17,752 nt of DNA from UBA349 sp964444115 (GCA_964444115.1 CAYUFT010000041.1:1-17752); one strand, 5' to 3'. Counted from the stretch's first letter, positions 9,701 to 16,996 are shown. The notes: a model not told the origin generated them from the sequence alone. Program-made: numbers and translations.

Positions 9701-10486
9701 AAAACAGTGAACAACTCCACTCCAAACTATGGAAGTACAATTATATTCACTGTAACAGCACATAATAATGGACCAAATGATGCATCAGGTGTGCAAGTAT
9801 TTGATAACTTACCAAATGGATTAGTATTTGTTTCATATATGTCCTCACAAGGAATATACGACTCCACAACGGGAATATGGGATGTAGGAACATTATTAAA
9901 TGGCACAAACCAAACTCTGAACATAACCGCGCTAGTAAATGCAACCGGAACCATGACCAACTATGCTAACGAAGCCAATGCTACTATAAACGTACCAACA
10001 ACTGCAAATTTGACTATTCAAAAAACAGTAAATCCTTCAAAAGTCAAAGCAGGTAAAAATGTAATCTTTACCTTAACTGTTAACAATAAAGGCCCTGATA
10101 CCGCAATAGGTGCATTTGTACTGGATGTATTGTCTGATGGATTCCAATATATTTCTTCAGTGGCCAGTATGGGTTCTTACAATCCAGCTAATGGATTATG
10201 GACTATTGGTGATCTTTCAAATGGTTCCAGTGCAACTCTTAACATTGTAGCTAAAACTATTAAGGCCGGTGTTTGGGTAAATGTTGCAACTGTTGGTTCA
10301 AGTTCAGTTAATCCAGGAACTAATAGCTCTTCATCTGTTGTTGATGTGATTAGGAATGGAACTAATGGAACCAATGGTTCGGGTAAAAACGTCCCTATGC
10401 AAGATACAGGAGCTCCATTAGCTTTACTGGCAATTGCAGTATTGACTATAGTCGCAGGAATAGTAATGCCCAAAGGAAAAGATTGA
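6749..10486 (+). CDS. Giant surface protein: VWA domain plus seven or more DUF11 repeats, C-terminal anchor
   Basis: The protein has 1245 residues from TTG 6749, or 1235 from GTG 6779. A signal peptide (hydrophobic about 15-32, cleavage after SVFA) leads into a von Willebrand A domain (about 69-252). The metal site is visible: D76-A-S78-G-S80, a Thr pair at 142-143, and D173 in LTDGD. A DUF11-like segment follows. Seven clear DUF11 modules then begin near residues 349, 471, 599, 719, 840, 979 and 1085, most opening with ADLxIxKT-type strands and carrying N(N/L)GP(N/D)xA and DxLPxG motifs. The module at 840-978 is longer and the most divergent. The end is MQDTGAPL, a hydrophobic segment and the tail KGKD. 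Asn/Thr content and N-x-S/T sequons are very high, as expected for an exposed glycoprotein. VWA domains bind ligands through a metal ion, so an adhesin is likely. The partner is unknown. It has its own promoter and terminator. Confidence 0.9.
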   Translation: MKKNLKRGGKVKKKLIIMSLFMVVMVLFMAGSVFAQPVEANKTAQVTGVDTATVNIEVNGSSDSTRLPADVVFAIDASGSMSTSDPTGLRKTGTINFINKMNNNTDKVGVVNWANIINQQQGLTSNFPQAINVVNQNTPGGTTNGALAMQTSINILSLSSLPANQRNIILLTDGDFNAGGNATSTPNQRAIFFATQAKNLGYNVYTIGLGPDVNTAVLTQMASVINGVPQYYFANNASVIDSIYNQIFQSITTQAKNITITDVVPNYMTYVGATIAPTTNVLNPDGTRTLTWFIPSLGQGQSWNVSYNLMSIKNGFNIPTNLVANITFTDPHNNTGNLTLPIPLVDFPADLNVTKEGTPEPIWPGSLLDYHIILKNNGPNTAWNVSFTDIIPSALTSGVEYSLNNVVWNPYTSGQNIALGNLAVGQTVNFWIRGIVDINAPVPDTLTNTVNVYLNGTFNNNATAVNNLIPAADLAIIKTANQTQGLTSGQNVTFTLTVTNLGPNTANNVVVYDPIPTGIASFGAATPSQGSWDPLTGIWNIGTLTLNQIVTLTFNATVNNTFIGTITNNANVTGTEFDPNPLNNQDLIQLFVQNPYEPAADLTISKTVDEPTPNYGNTIHFTVTVFNAGPDDAQDVLVTDVLPSGLIFVSSTPVPSSVIGNIYTWNLGTLGHEQSITINITAIVNATGLITNFVNVTSTTFDPHPEDNNATANVTVAEAAHVVLNKTVNNPTPDYWSLVTFTITALNTGPNDAQGVQVTDILPVGLTYVSFTSTPGTTYNSNTGIWDVGTLLNGTSAFLNIVANVTGVGTITNWASVTNQTTFDPLPWSQDNETINVPSASIFTLNKEWRATQDGAPITTAQYQDYVWIVFSATNNGPSDAIITLSDTLPAGFAPSSYYQWKIDSGSWNNMPITWPGSDFGPVSVGSTVWIAIPGQITVANTTLNNIVFQTAQNTFNPQYPQGPPYGNASAQLDIPAHSHVVISKTVNNSTPNYGSTIIFTVTAHNNGPNDASGVQVFDNLPNGLVFVSYMSSQGIYDSTTGIWDVGTLLNGTNQTLNITALVNATGTMTNYANEANATINVPTTANLTIQKTVNPSKVKAGKNVIFTLTVNNKGPDTAIGAFVLDVLSDGFQYISSVASMGSYNPANGLWTIGDLSNGSSATLNIVAKTIKAGVWVNVATVGSSSVNPGTNSSSSVVDVIRNGTNGTNGSGKNVPMQDTGAPLALLAIAVLTIVAGIVMPKGKD
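9098..9900 (+). repeat. Near-identical DNA segments in two DUF11 modules
   Basis: A 29-bp segment beginning GGAATATGGGATGTAGGAAC is identical at 9098-9126 and 9872-9900, encoding the same GIWDVGTLLN stretch. Flanking codons, and the module openings near 8930 and 9700 (AAAACAGTGAACAA), are also close. Synonymous identity shows recent duplication or gene conversion between these modules. Confidence 0.7.
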
Positions 10487-10821
10487 TTTCGGGGTAAAAC
10501 CCACTTTTTTTATTTTTTTGAGTTAAGAAAATTCTTTTGAATTGCTTGTTTTTGTCAATAGATTTTAATGGCTGTTTTTTAAATTTTTAATTAAAAGATT
10601 ATAGGATTAATATATTCATATCATAATAAAAAATTAAATTTTAATCAATATCTCAGCTTATTTTGTATAAACTTATTTACTCAATTAGCATATAGCATAA
10701 CTATAATTAAATCAATTAAGAATTCTTTATAAATATTCAATCAATTGATGAGGATTATCTGAGTCTTTTGGGCCTAATTAATTATCCTCTTTATTATAAT
10801 TGAAATAAGTAAGGTGAATCC
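10487..10821. other. Intergenic region: terminator, then hypD promoter and leader
   Basis: The first 35 bases hold the surface-gene terminator. The middle is featureless AT-rich DNA. TTTATAAATA at 10726-10735 is a good TATA candidate for hypD, placing the transcript start near 10755-10762. GAGGAT (10750-10755) can pair with ATCCTC (10784-10789), but part of this stem lies at or before the predicted start, so a functional leader is doubtful. Confidence 0.5.
10491..10519 (+). terminator. Hairpin and T-rich terminator after the surface gene
   Basis: GGG and CCC pair around TAAAA at 10492-10502, followed by two runs of seven T (T7-A-T7). It begins four bases after the stop. The arrangement matches the terminator after the propeller gene at 2041. 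Confidence 0.6.
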
Positions 10822-11871
10822 ATGAAAAACTTATCCAGGGAAATTGTGGGAAGGATTGAAGAAATCTCCCAACCAGTAAAAATAATGCACGTTTGCGGGT
10901 CTCATGAACACACTATAATGCATCACGGAATCAGAACACTACTACCTAAAGAAGTAGAAGTAGTGGCTGGGCCAGGTTGTCCAGTTTGCTGTGTACCTGC
11001 TCGTGAAATTGATGAATGTCTTCAACTAGCCGAGAAGGGAGTAACAATAACTACCTTCGGGGACATGCTCAGAGTTCCAGGTTCTGAAAGCTCACTGGCT
11101 GAGGCCAAAGAAGATGGGGCCGATGTCAGAATAGTATATGGGGTAAATAATGCAGTGGAAATTGCTCAAAAACTGGAAAATGAAGTAGTGTTCATGTCAG
11201 CTGGATTTGAAACCACGGCTCCCACCACGGCTTCAGAATTATTAGCCGGACCACCAGAAAACTTTTCTATACTTTCCTGCCACAGATTAATTCCACCGGC
11301 ACTCCAATTCTTGATTGAATCGGGGGAAGTGAACTTAAATGCACTTATAGAACCAGGACACGTTTCTACTATTATAGGAACCAAACCATACGAACCATTT
11401 TCTGAAAAATATGGAATACCTCAAGTGGTCGCAGGATTCAATCCATTGGACATTCTAATGGCGGTTTACATGATACTGAGACAGATTAAAGCAGGAAAGG
11501 CTGAAGTCCAAAATGAATACAAGCGAGCTGTCCGGGAAGAAGGTAATTTAAAGGCTCAGCAAGCTTTGGACGATGTATTTTATATAACTAGTAGAGAATG
11601 GAGAGGATTTCCAGAAATTCCTGACTCAGTGATGGAAGTTCGAGATGAGTTCTCCCAGTTTAATGCTCGCGAAAAATTTGACATAAAAGTTGAAAGAGTA
11701 AAAGAAGCACCTACTGGTTGTATATGTGGCCCTATTCTCAGGGGTGTCGCTAGACCAGAAGAATGTAAGTTATTTAAGGAAGAATGCACACCTACAAAGC
11801 CAATTGGAGCTTGTATGGTTTCTAAAGAAGGTACTTGTAACATTGCTTACCGCTACAGCTCCCTTAAATAA
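10822..11871 (+). CDS. hypD: Hydrogenase maturation factor HypD
   Basis: The 349-residue protein is a typical archaeal HypD. HypD is an iron-sulfur protein that, with HypC, forms the scaffold on which the Fe(CN)2CO unit of [NiFe]-hydrogenases is assembled in the cytoplasm. Signature motifs are present: C25-G-S-H-E-H, GPGCPVC with C53 and C56, a long conserved middle (TTFGDMLRVPGS, SAGFETTAPT, EPGHVSTIIG), and a C-terminal cysteine-rich part (CICGPILRG, EECTPTKPIGACMVS, EGTC) that holds the 4Fe-4S cluster ligands. Start choice is firm: GGTGAA is followed by three bases and ATG. No other hyp gene or hydrogenase subunit is in the window. The gene stands alone with its own TATA element, as expected where hyp genes are scattered. 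The following phosphatase gene lies 109 bases on. Confidence 0.96.
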   Translation: MKNLSREIVGRIEEISQPVKIMHVCGSHEHTIMHHGIRTLLPKEVEVVAGPGCPVCCVPAREIDECLQLAEKGVTITTFGDMLRVPGSESSLAEAKEDGADVRIVYGVNNAVEIAQKLENEVVFMSAGFETTAPTTASELLAGPPENFSILSCHRLIPPALQFLIESGEVNLNALIEPGHVSTIIGTKPYEPFSEKYGIPQVVAGFNPLDILMAVYMILRQIKAGKAEVQNEYKRAVREEGNLKAQQALDDVFYITSREWRGFPEIPDSVMEVRDEFSQFNAREKFDIKVERVKEAPTGCICGPILRGVARPEECKLFKEECTPTKPIGACMVSKEGTCNIAYRYSSLK

Positions 11872-11980
11872 ATTTTATATTTCAATTAAATCTTTAAAAA
11901 CTTCTTTAAAATAACCTGTTTTTATTTTTGACTTTTTAACTCTAACATTCTTAATTCATCTAAATAAACAGGAGAAAAAA

Positions 11981-12676
11981 ATGAACTCTATTAAAGCCAT
12001 TGCCTTAGATATTGATGGAACTATAACTGATCACACTCGTAAGGTATGTATAAGTGCCATTGAGGCCATTAGAAAAGCAGAAAATGCTGGAATACCAGTT
12101 ATTATAGTCACAGGCAATATTTTATGTTTCACCCGAGCAGTTTCTGTATTCTTAGGTACAAGTGGTGGCTTGGTAGCTGAAAATGGCGGTGTAATTCTTT
12201 CACATGGCCAGATGAAGGTGTTAGGTGATATTAAAAAGGCGGAAAATGCTTATGATTTCTTAAAAACTCAAGTTGAAACCCGTGAAAAAGTGGAAAGAGT
12301 TCCTTTTTCTGAAATGAGAGTATCTGAAATAGCTCTTTTTAGAAATATATCTGAAAATATAATTAAAGATGTTTTAAAGGGTCAAGATGTGGAAATATAT
12401 GATACTAAATTCGCTCTTCATTTAACCGATCCCATGGTAAATAAAGGTTCTTCCCTGGAAATTGTGGCCAATGAATTAGGCATTAAAACAAAAAATATCA
12501 TGGCTGCTGGGGACAGTGAAAATGATATCGACTTTTTAAAGGTAGCAGGCCATAAAGTGGCTGTGGCCAATGCTGATATTGAATTAAAACAAATTGCGGA
12601 TTATGTAACTAAAAAACCACATGGTGATGGTGTGGCCGAGGCCATTGAACGATTTGCATTATCTGATTTATCTTAA
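11981..12676 (+). CDS. Archaeal phosphoglycolate phosphatase (HAD superfamily)
   Basis: The 231-residue protein has all HAD motifs: nucleophile D10 and acid D12 in LDIDGTITD, T44 in IIVTGN (motif II), K155 in VNKGSS (motif III), and D178 and D182 in GDSENDIDF (motif IV). The cap between about 85 and 155 is of the type IIB alpha/beta kind. Length and motif spacing fit the archaeal phosphoglycolate phosphatase group (the family of Thermoplasma TA0175), which hydrolyses 2-phosphoglycolate to glycolate and phosphate in the presence of magnesium. Other sugar phosphates are possible substrates, because this HAD subgroup is easily over-annotated. The RBS AGGAG lies nine bases before the ATG. A promoter of its own or read-through from hypD are both possible. 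Confidence 0.88.
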   Translation: MNSIKAIALDIDGTITDHTRKVCISAIEAIRKAENAGIPVIIVTGNILCFTRAVSVFLGTSGGLVAENGGVILSHGQMKVLGDIKKAENAYDFLKTQVETREKVERVPFSEMRVSEIALFRNISENIIKDVLKGQDVEIYDTKFALHLTDPMVNKGSSLEIVANELGIKTKNIMAAGDSENDIDFLKVAGHKVAVANADIELKQIADYVTKKPHGDGVAEAIERFALSDLS

Positions 12677-12988
12677 TAAATTTTATTAATTATTATTTAT
12701 GCTAAACTGAAATTTTCTAGTTTATTTGAATAAATAAGGCTATTTAAATTATTACTTTTAAAATTTATTATAAATAAAAATAAGGTTTCAAATAAATAAA
12801 TCATATTAATTAACATAATAAATTAAAGAAGTATATTAAAGAAATATAATAGTAAGTTCATATTTACGTTTATATTAAAGAAGTATAATGGAAATTATTT
12901 ATTCCAAGGGGCATTCATAGTTCTAATAATTGTGGACCATTGATTTTTGGATTTATTAGATTATAATTCAATCAGGGAGTTTTAAGAG
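12677..12988. other. AT-rich intergenic region with short direct repeats
   Basis: No ORF is visible. The notable content is three copies of ATTAAAGAARTATA at about 12822, 12835 and 12874; the first two are back to back with a 13-base period. They lie about 100-170 bases before the next start codon. No strong hairpin or T-run marks the end of the phosphatase gene. Confidence 0.5.
12822..12889 (+). repeat. Three copies of ATTAAAGAARTATA
   Basis: Copies begin at 12822, 12835 and 12874. The second differs by one base (A for G), and copies two and three also share a trailing AT. In DNA this AT-rich such repeats can arise by chance, but a 14-base match in three close copies is more than expected. 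They may be regulator sites for the TldD/PmbA-family gene. Confidence 0.45.
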
Positions 12989-14290
12989 ATGATGGAAAGT
13001 ATAGCTGAGCAGGCCCTTAAAGAGGCCCAAAAATATGCGGATATAGTTGAAATATTCGTTGAAAAGGAACAATCACTTCAATTAGACTTACAATTAGACC
13101 ATATAGATTTTGCTAAAGAAGACTCAACACTGGGATTGGGAATAAGAGTCATTATTGACAGTAAAATGGGATTTTCATACACTTCTGATCTTGAAGAAAT
13201 TGAAAGTGCGGTTAAACGTGCTGTTTCTAATTCAAAAGCTAATGAAAAGGATGAAAACTTTGTTCTAGCAGATACTGGGAATTATTCGAACATTAAAGGA
13301 ACTTATGATTCAAAATTTAATTCTATGGAAGTGGAAGACGCCATAAATTTCGCCCAATCCATGTTAGATAGTGTAATGGAGGAAAAATGCGAACCTACTT
13401 CGGGTGGATTTTCCACCGGTCTTGCAGAATCCTTTATTTTAAATTCTAATGGTGTGGAATGCAAAAATATTTCCACGGGCTTTGGCGGCTACATTGCAGT
13501 GAATGCTGAAAAAGATGGGGAAAAATCAACAGCGTATGATTCGGTATCTTCCTGTTTTATGGATATTGATCCGGAAAAACTAGCTAAACAAGTATGTCAA
13601 ATTGCTAAAGATTCTATTGGTGGAGAATCTGTAGAAACCCGGGACATGGATGTTGTACTGGATTATCATGCTGCTGCAGGCCTTTTAGGGACTTTCGTCA
13701 GTGCTATTAATGCAGATAATGTTCAAAGAGGCAGATCTATATTAGCAGATAAAGTAGGTGAAGAAGTATTTTCTCCAAATGTAAGTATATTCGATGATGG
13801 TACCTTGGAAAATGGACTTTTATCATCTCGCTGTGATGGGGAAGGAACTCCGTCAGAAAAAACGACTTTAGTTGAAAATGGTATTTTAAAAGGATTTATA
13901 TATGATCTATACACTGCCCATAAAGGAAAAACTTCCAGTACTGGAAATGGTAGTCGCTCCTTTGCAGAAACTCCATCTGTAGGTCCAAGTAACCTGGTTT
14001 TAGAATTTACAAAACAAAGGGATTTATCTGAATTAAAAGACGCTATTTTAGTGACTGATGTTTTAGGAGCACACACGGCTAACCCTATATCTGGTGATTT
14101 CTCAGTGGAAGCCAACAATGCTTTTATAGTCAAAGATGGTGAAATAAAGGCCCCGGTCAAGAAAGCAATGCTCTCTGGAAACATTTTCGACTCTTTAAAA
14201 TCAGCTGAGAAAATTAAATCCCCCGTGAGGCAGTATGGTTCATTTGTAATACCTAAGATCATGGCTCACGATTTGCGGGTTGTTGGTTAA
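12989..14290 (+). CDS. TldD/PmbA-family protein (PmbA/TldE-like subunit)
   Basis: The 433-residue protein has the length and pattern of the TldD/PmbA family. It has an N-terminal domain with a long helix and strand (EQALKEAQKYADIVEIFVEK), a middle with GGYIAVNAEKDGEKSTAYDS, and a C-terminal beta-rich core. That core shows GLLGTFVSAINADNVQRGRS, the conserved FDDGTLENGLLSSRCDGEGTPSEKT region (two motifs), YDLYTAHKGKTSSTGNG and the late GDFSVEANNAFIVKDGE. I see no HExxxH zinc motif, which is found in TldD but not in PmbA/TldE. It is therefore probably the non-catalytic partner of a heterodimeric metalloprotease whose TldD partner is encoded elsewhere. In bacteria the pair degrades or matures peptides. 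Its archaeal substrate is unknown. ATG 12989 and the adjacent ATG 12992 are both possible starts. GGGAG is upstream. Confidence 0.88.
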   Translation: MMESIAEQALKEAQKYADIVEIFVEKEQSLQLDLQLDHIDFAKEDSTLGLGIRVIIDSKMGFSYTSDLEEIESAVKRAVSNSKANEKDENFVLADTGNYSNIKGTYDSKFNSMEVEDAINFAQSMLDSVMEEKCEPTSGGFSTGLAESFILNSNGVECKNISTGFGGYIAVNAEKDGEKSTAYDSVSSCFMDIDPEKLAKQVCQIAKDSIGGESVETRDMDVVLDYHAAAGLLGTFVSAINADNVQRGRSILADKVGEEVFSPNVSIFDDGTLENGLLSSRCDGEGTPSEKTTLVENGILKGFIYDLYTAHKGKTSSTGNGSRSFAETPSVGPSNLVLEFTKQRDLSELKDAILVTDVLGAHTANPISGDFSVEANNAFIVKDGEIKAPVKKAMLSGNIFDSLKSAEKIKSPVRQYGSFVIPKIMAHDLRVVG

Positions 14291-14293
14291 TTA

Positions 14294-14323
14294 AGGATTA
14301 TATACTTATCAGAGTTTAATCCT
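14294..14323 (+). terminator. Possible terminator hairpin
   Basis: AGGATTA (14294-14300) pairs with TAATCCT (14317-14323) across a 16-nt loop, four bases after the stop codon, followed by AT-rich sequence without a clean T-run. It may end the transcript or merely be a stem between genes. Confidence 0.35.
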
Positions 14324-14381
14324 AGAATTAATTATTTTATTATAATTAACTAAATTAAATTGTTTAAATAGTGGTGATAAC

Positions 14382-15521
14382 ATGGAATGTCAAAATTATG
14401 GCCTTACTCGGAGTGTGGAACGGGAAAATCTGAACTTAAACCCTCTTCAAAGGGGAGGAGTTCTTTCGGCAGCGGCTAGAGAGGCACTCTATGATTTTGG
14501 TGATGGATACAGTGTCTGTGATTACTGTGCTGGACGATTAGATGAAATTGCTAAACCATCCATTGGCGGATTTTTAGAAGATCTGGCTAAATTTATTAAT
14601 GTTGATGCAGTGAGAACCGTTCATGGGGCAAGGGAAGGTAAATTTGCGGTTATGCATGCTTTATGTGATAAAGGGGACACCATTGTAGTGGATGGAAATG
14701 CTCATTATACCACTCACCTGGCGGCAGAGCGTAATTCTTTAAATATGATTGAGGTTCCAAGTAATGGGAGCCCTGAATTCGAAATAACTCCTGAAAAATA
14801 TGGGGAAATTCTAGAAAAGGCTATTGATGAGAAAGGAGAAATAAAACTGGCACTATTGACTCATGTTGATGGTAATTATGGGAATTTAACTGATGCTAAA
14901 AAAATCGGAAAAATATGTCAGGATGCTGGTGTTCCTCTGATTTTAAACTGTGCTTATTCCATGGGAAGGCTACCTATTGATGCTAAAGAACTAAATGTCG
15001 ATTTTGTAGTGGGAAGTGGTCATAAGAGTATGGCCGCATCAGGCCCTATTGGTGTTTTAGGGATGAAAGAAGAATGGGCAGATAAACTTCTTGAAAGGTC
15101 TTCCAGACATCAAAAAAAGGAAATTGAGATGCTTGGATGTACCAGTAGGGGCGCTCCGGTGGCCACCTTAATGGCATCATTGCCTCATTTAGTTGAACGA
15201 GTAAGTAAATGGGACGATGAAGTCCAAAAGGCCAGAAATTTTGTAGAACAAATGGAGGAAATTGATGGTGTGGTGCAAGTGGGTGTGCGACCAACTAATC
15301 ATGATCTGGTGAGATTTGAAACACCATTTTTCCATGAAATTGCTCAAAAACACTCAAGAAGAGGATTTTTCCTTTATGAAGAGTTGAAAAAACGTAAAAT
15401 TGTGGGAATAAAGCGTGGCCAGACCGAATGGTTCAAATGCAGTGCTTATGGTATGAGTCAAGAGCAAATAGATTATATTGCTGATTCATTTAAGGAAATA
15501 GCTAACACTGCTTTGAATTGA
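14382..15521 (+). CDS. pscS: O-phospho-L-seryl-tRNA:Cys-tRNA synthase (SepCysS)
   Basis: The 379-residue PLP enzyme converts O-phosphoseryl-tRNA(Cys) to cysteinyl-tRNA(Cys) with a sulfur donor. This is the second step of the tRNA-dependent cysteine route used by most methanogens after SepRS. The fold type I pattern is clear: NPLQRGGVL near the start, HGAREGKFAVMHAL (81-94), the PLP-contact stretch LLTHVDGNYGNLTD, and the Schiff-base lysine K215 in GSGHKSMAASGPIG. The three catalytic cysteines of the family are present as C46 and C49 (VCDYC) and C253 (LGCTSRG), with spacing like the Archaeoglobus enzyme. Start choice is firm: GGTGAT, three bases, ATG. SepRS and the SepCysE partner are not in the window. 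This gene is the best single marker of a methanogen here. It is convergent with the next gene. Confidence 0.96.
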   Translation: MECQNYGLTRSVERENLNLNPLQRGGVLSAAAREALYDFGDGYSVCDYCAGRLDEIAKPSIGGFLEDLAKFINVDAVRTVHGAREGKFAVMHALCDKGDTIVVDGNAHYTTHLAAERNSLNMIEVPSNGSPEFEITPEKYGEILEKAIDEKGEIKLALLTHVDGNYGNLTDAKKIGKICQDAGVPLILNCAYSMGRLPIDAKELNVDFVVGSGHKSMAASGPIGVLGMKEEWADKLLERSSRHQKKEIEMLGCTSRGAPVATLMASLPHLVERVSKWDDEVQKARNFVEQMEEIDGVVQVGVRPTNHDLVRFETPFFHEIAQKHSRRGFFLYEELKKRKIVGIKRGQTEWFKCSAYGMSQEQIDYIADSFKEIANTALN

Positions 15522-15570
15522 GGTAATTGTAGAATAAAGAATAGAATGAATATAAAAAATTAATTAAAAT

Positions 15571-15620
15571 AGGATTAATTAATGCTATTAATCCCAAATA
15601 TTTTATTTTACTTTTTTTAA
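15571..15620. terminator. Bidirectional terminator between convergent genes
   Basis: GGATTAAT (15572-15579) and ATTAATCC (15587-15594) form a perfect 8-bp stem with a 7-nt loop. On the plus strand it is followed by T-rich sequence ending in T7. On the minus strand it is followed by a T-rich run as well. The position between two convergent stop codons suits use from both sides. Confidence 0.6.
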
Positions 15621-15624
15621 TTAC

Positions 15625-16062
15625 TTATCCCATCTTAATAACTGGGAATTGGACTTCAGTCAATAGTTCACTGGCTGAAACGTCCTCGGGAGAGTTGTAA
15701 TATATTTCTTTTGGTGAACCAATAACATCGTATTTATTCATCATTACAAACTCTACCATGGCCTTATAAACGTCTGGTAAATCACTGTATGGTCCTTTGT
15801 ATGTGGCTGAAATGACCTTATGTTCAGGAATGGTCGCTATGACAATTTTTTCATTACCCAGAACTTCTCCGTTTACAGGAATGCCTATATCATAAGTCAC
15901 TTCTTCTGCAGTATCTTGAGGCATAGTATAGTAAATAGCAAAGGGAGGTCCAGAAACCTGGATTTCACTATCTTCAGCCCAAGCTGATAATTCGTTCATG
16001 AGATTCATCATATCTTCTGGGGGCCCTCTGTGATTTATTAGAGCTAATTGTTCTTCCTCCAC
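15625..16062 (-). CDS. GyrI-like (AraC effector-binding-type) small-molecule-binding protein
   Basis: From the only canonical start (GTG at 16062) the protein is 145 residues and has the stand-alone GyrI-like pattern. This runs ALINHRGPPEDM in the first repeat, a Pro-rich FAIYYTMPQDT strand, IGIPVNGEV, then the second pseudo-repeat KVISATYKGPYSDLPDVYKAM, KEIYYNSPEDVSASELLTEVQFPV at the end. This fold binds small hydrophobic or cationic ligands, either alone or joined to regulators; some members hydrolyse small compounds. The start is odd. A perfect AGGAGGTGAT lies at 16087-16096, too far from the GTG but three bases from an in-frame ATA at 16083. The extra codons read INIEEKVV, which supplies the first beta-strand expected in the family. 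True translation probably begins near 16083. The ligand is unknown. Confidence 0.8.
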   Translation of the reverse strand: MEEEQLALINHRGPPEDMMNLMNELSAWAEDSEIQVSGPPFAIYYTMPQDTAEEVTYDIGIPVNGEVLGNEKIVIATIPEHKVISATYKGPYSDLPDVYKAMVEFVMMNKYDVIGSPKEIYYNSPEDVSASELLTEVQFPVIKMG

Positions 16063-16086
16063 TACTTTCTCTTCTATATTTATAAA

Positions 16087-16096
16087 ATCACCTCCT
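16087..16096 (-). promoter_or_regulatory. Perfect Shine-Dalgarno pointing to an ATA codon
   Basis: On the minus strand AGGAGGTGAT is followed by TTT and then ATA (16083-16081), in frame with the GyrI-like gene. In this window hypD, pscS, the TTG start at 6749 and the gene at 16790 all have GGTGNN, three bases, start codon. By that rule ATA occupies the initiation position. Confidence 0.6.
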
Positions 16097-16271
16097 AATA
16101 TTGGATTTGTAGTATGAATAATGTATAATATAATTTATTTTTGTAATTATACCTAATATGTGTAATTTTTTATTTAAAGTAAATTACTAAAAATTTTTAA
16201 TATTATTCCATTTTTGCTATCATACTCCATGGCCTTAACTAAAATTATAGCTTATTTATTCTATTTTCCCA

Positions 16272-16790
16272 CTATTTTGAAATTTTTAATGTTTTCAAAA
16301 TGTTTGAATAAGCTTCTTCGGTCTGATTAGCGACTGATGGAGGACATACATACTCAACTATGTACATATAGTTTCCACTGTCAATGGTAGCGATTTTATT
16401 GGCTACAGTTGGACCATTTCTAGTGTATTGCATTACATTGTAATCATTTACTTTCAGGTTACTAACGGAAGAATTGGATGAATTCAGTATAGAAACCTGT
16501 AAACTAGTTGCATTAAACCCAGTTCCACCAATTTTTTGCATTTGAACTATTATAAATGCTTCTTGATCAGCACCGGACGCATTTTTTATTTGTTGGGTAT
16601 AAACTACTTGAGAAAAAACAGTATTATTAAAATCACCCACGGCCTGGTTCTGGGACCATCCGCCGGGTATCTGGAAAAAGACATCGCCTTGGTCAAAATC
16701 ACTGGTCCAGGCGTAGAAATAAAAAATACCTCCACCTACAATGGCCAGTATAACTATAATTAAAACTATTGGCAGTAAATCAGACTTCAT
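16272..16790 (-). CDS. Membrane-anchored extracytoplasmic protein, PsbP-like size and pattern
   Basis: The 172-residue protein has one N-terminal membrane segment (about residues 6-27, PIVLIIVILAIVGGGIFYFY) after a short MKSDLL tail, with no clear cleavage site, so it is probably a signal anchor. The outer part, from about 30, begins with IPGGWSQNQAV, then alternates strands with many Asn/Ser and sequons (NATS, NSSN). It ends in a helix with TEEAYSNILKTLKIS. A beta-rich domain opening with a P-x-G-W motif and closing with an I-L-x-T-L-K helix is typical of small PsbP-related proteins in methanogens; that assignment is tentative. One cysteine (YVCPP) is present. AAGAGGTGCTTTT before ATG is a good RBS with usual spacing. 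It lies 209 bases upstream of the GyrI-like gene on the same strand, probably a separate unit. Confidence 0.75.
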   Translation of the reverse strand: MKSDLLPIVLIIVILAIVGGGIFYFYAWTSDFDQGDVFFQIPGGWSQNQAVGDFNNTVFSQVVYTQQIKNASGADQEAFIIVQMQKIGGTGFNATSLQVSILNSSNSSVSNLKVNDYNVMQYTRNGPTVANKIATIDSGNYMYIVEYVCPPSVANQTEEAYSNILKTLKISK

Positions 16791-16996
16791 AAAAGCACCT
16801 CTTAACCTATATTTTATTACTCAAAGTATTTATTTTAGGTGCATTTTAGGATTGGATAGAAAATCTAATAATAAAATAATAAACTTATTAAAAATAATCA
16901 ATAAATTTAATCTAACTAACTTGATAACAGGATTCAATAATATGATTTGTTAAAATCCTTTAAAATAAGATAATATTCTAATTTAATCTATTTTTA

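Noticed and set aside
8023..10473. Several minus-strand ORFs of 64-98 codons inside the DUF11 gene
   Set aside because: They are shadows of the long plus-strand gene, caused by its repetitive Asn/Thr/Val codon pattern, and lack RBS.
10750..10789. Riboswitch or attenuator in front of hypD
   Set aside because: Only a 6-bp stem with a long loop, and the TATA position implies the 5' arm lies at or before the transcript start.
13723..14262. 179-codon minus-strand ORF opposite the TldD/PmbA-family gene
   Set aside because: The plus-strand protein has clear family motifs over the same bases; the antisense frame has no recognisable domain.
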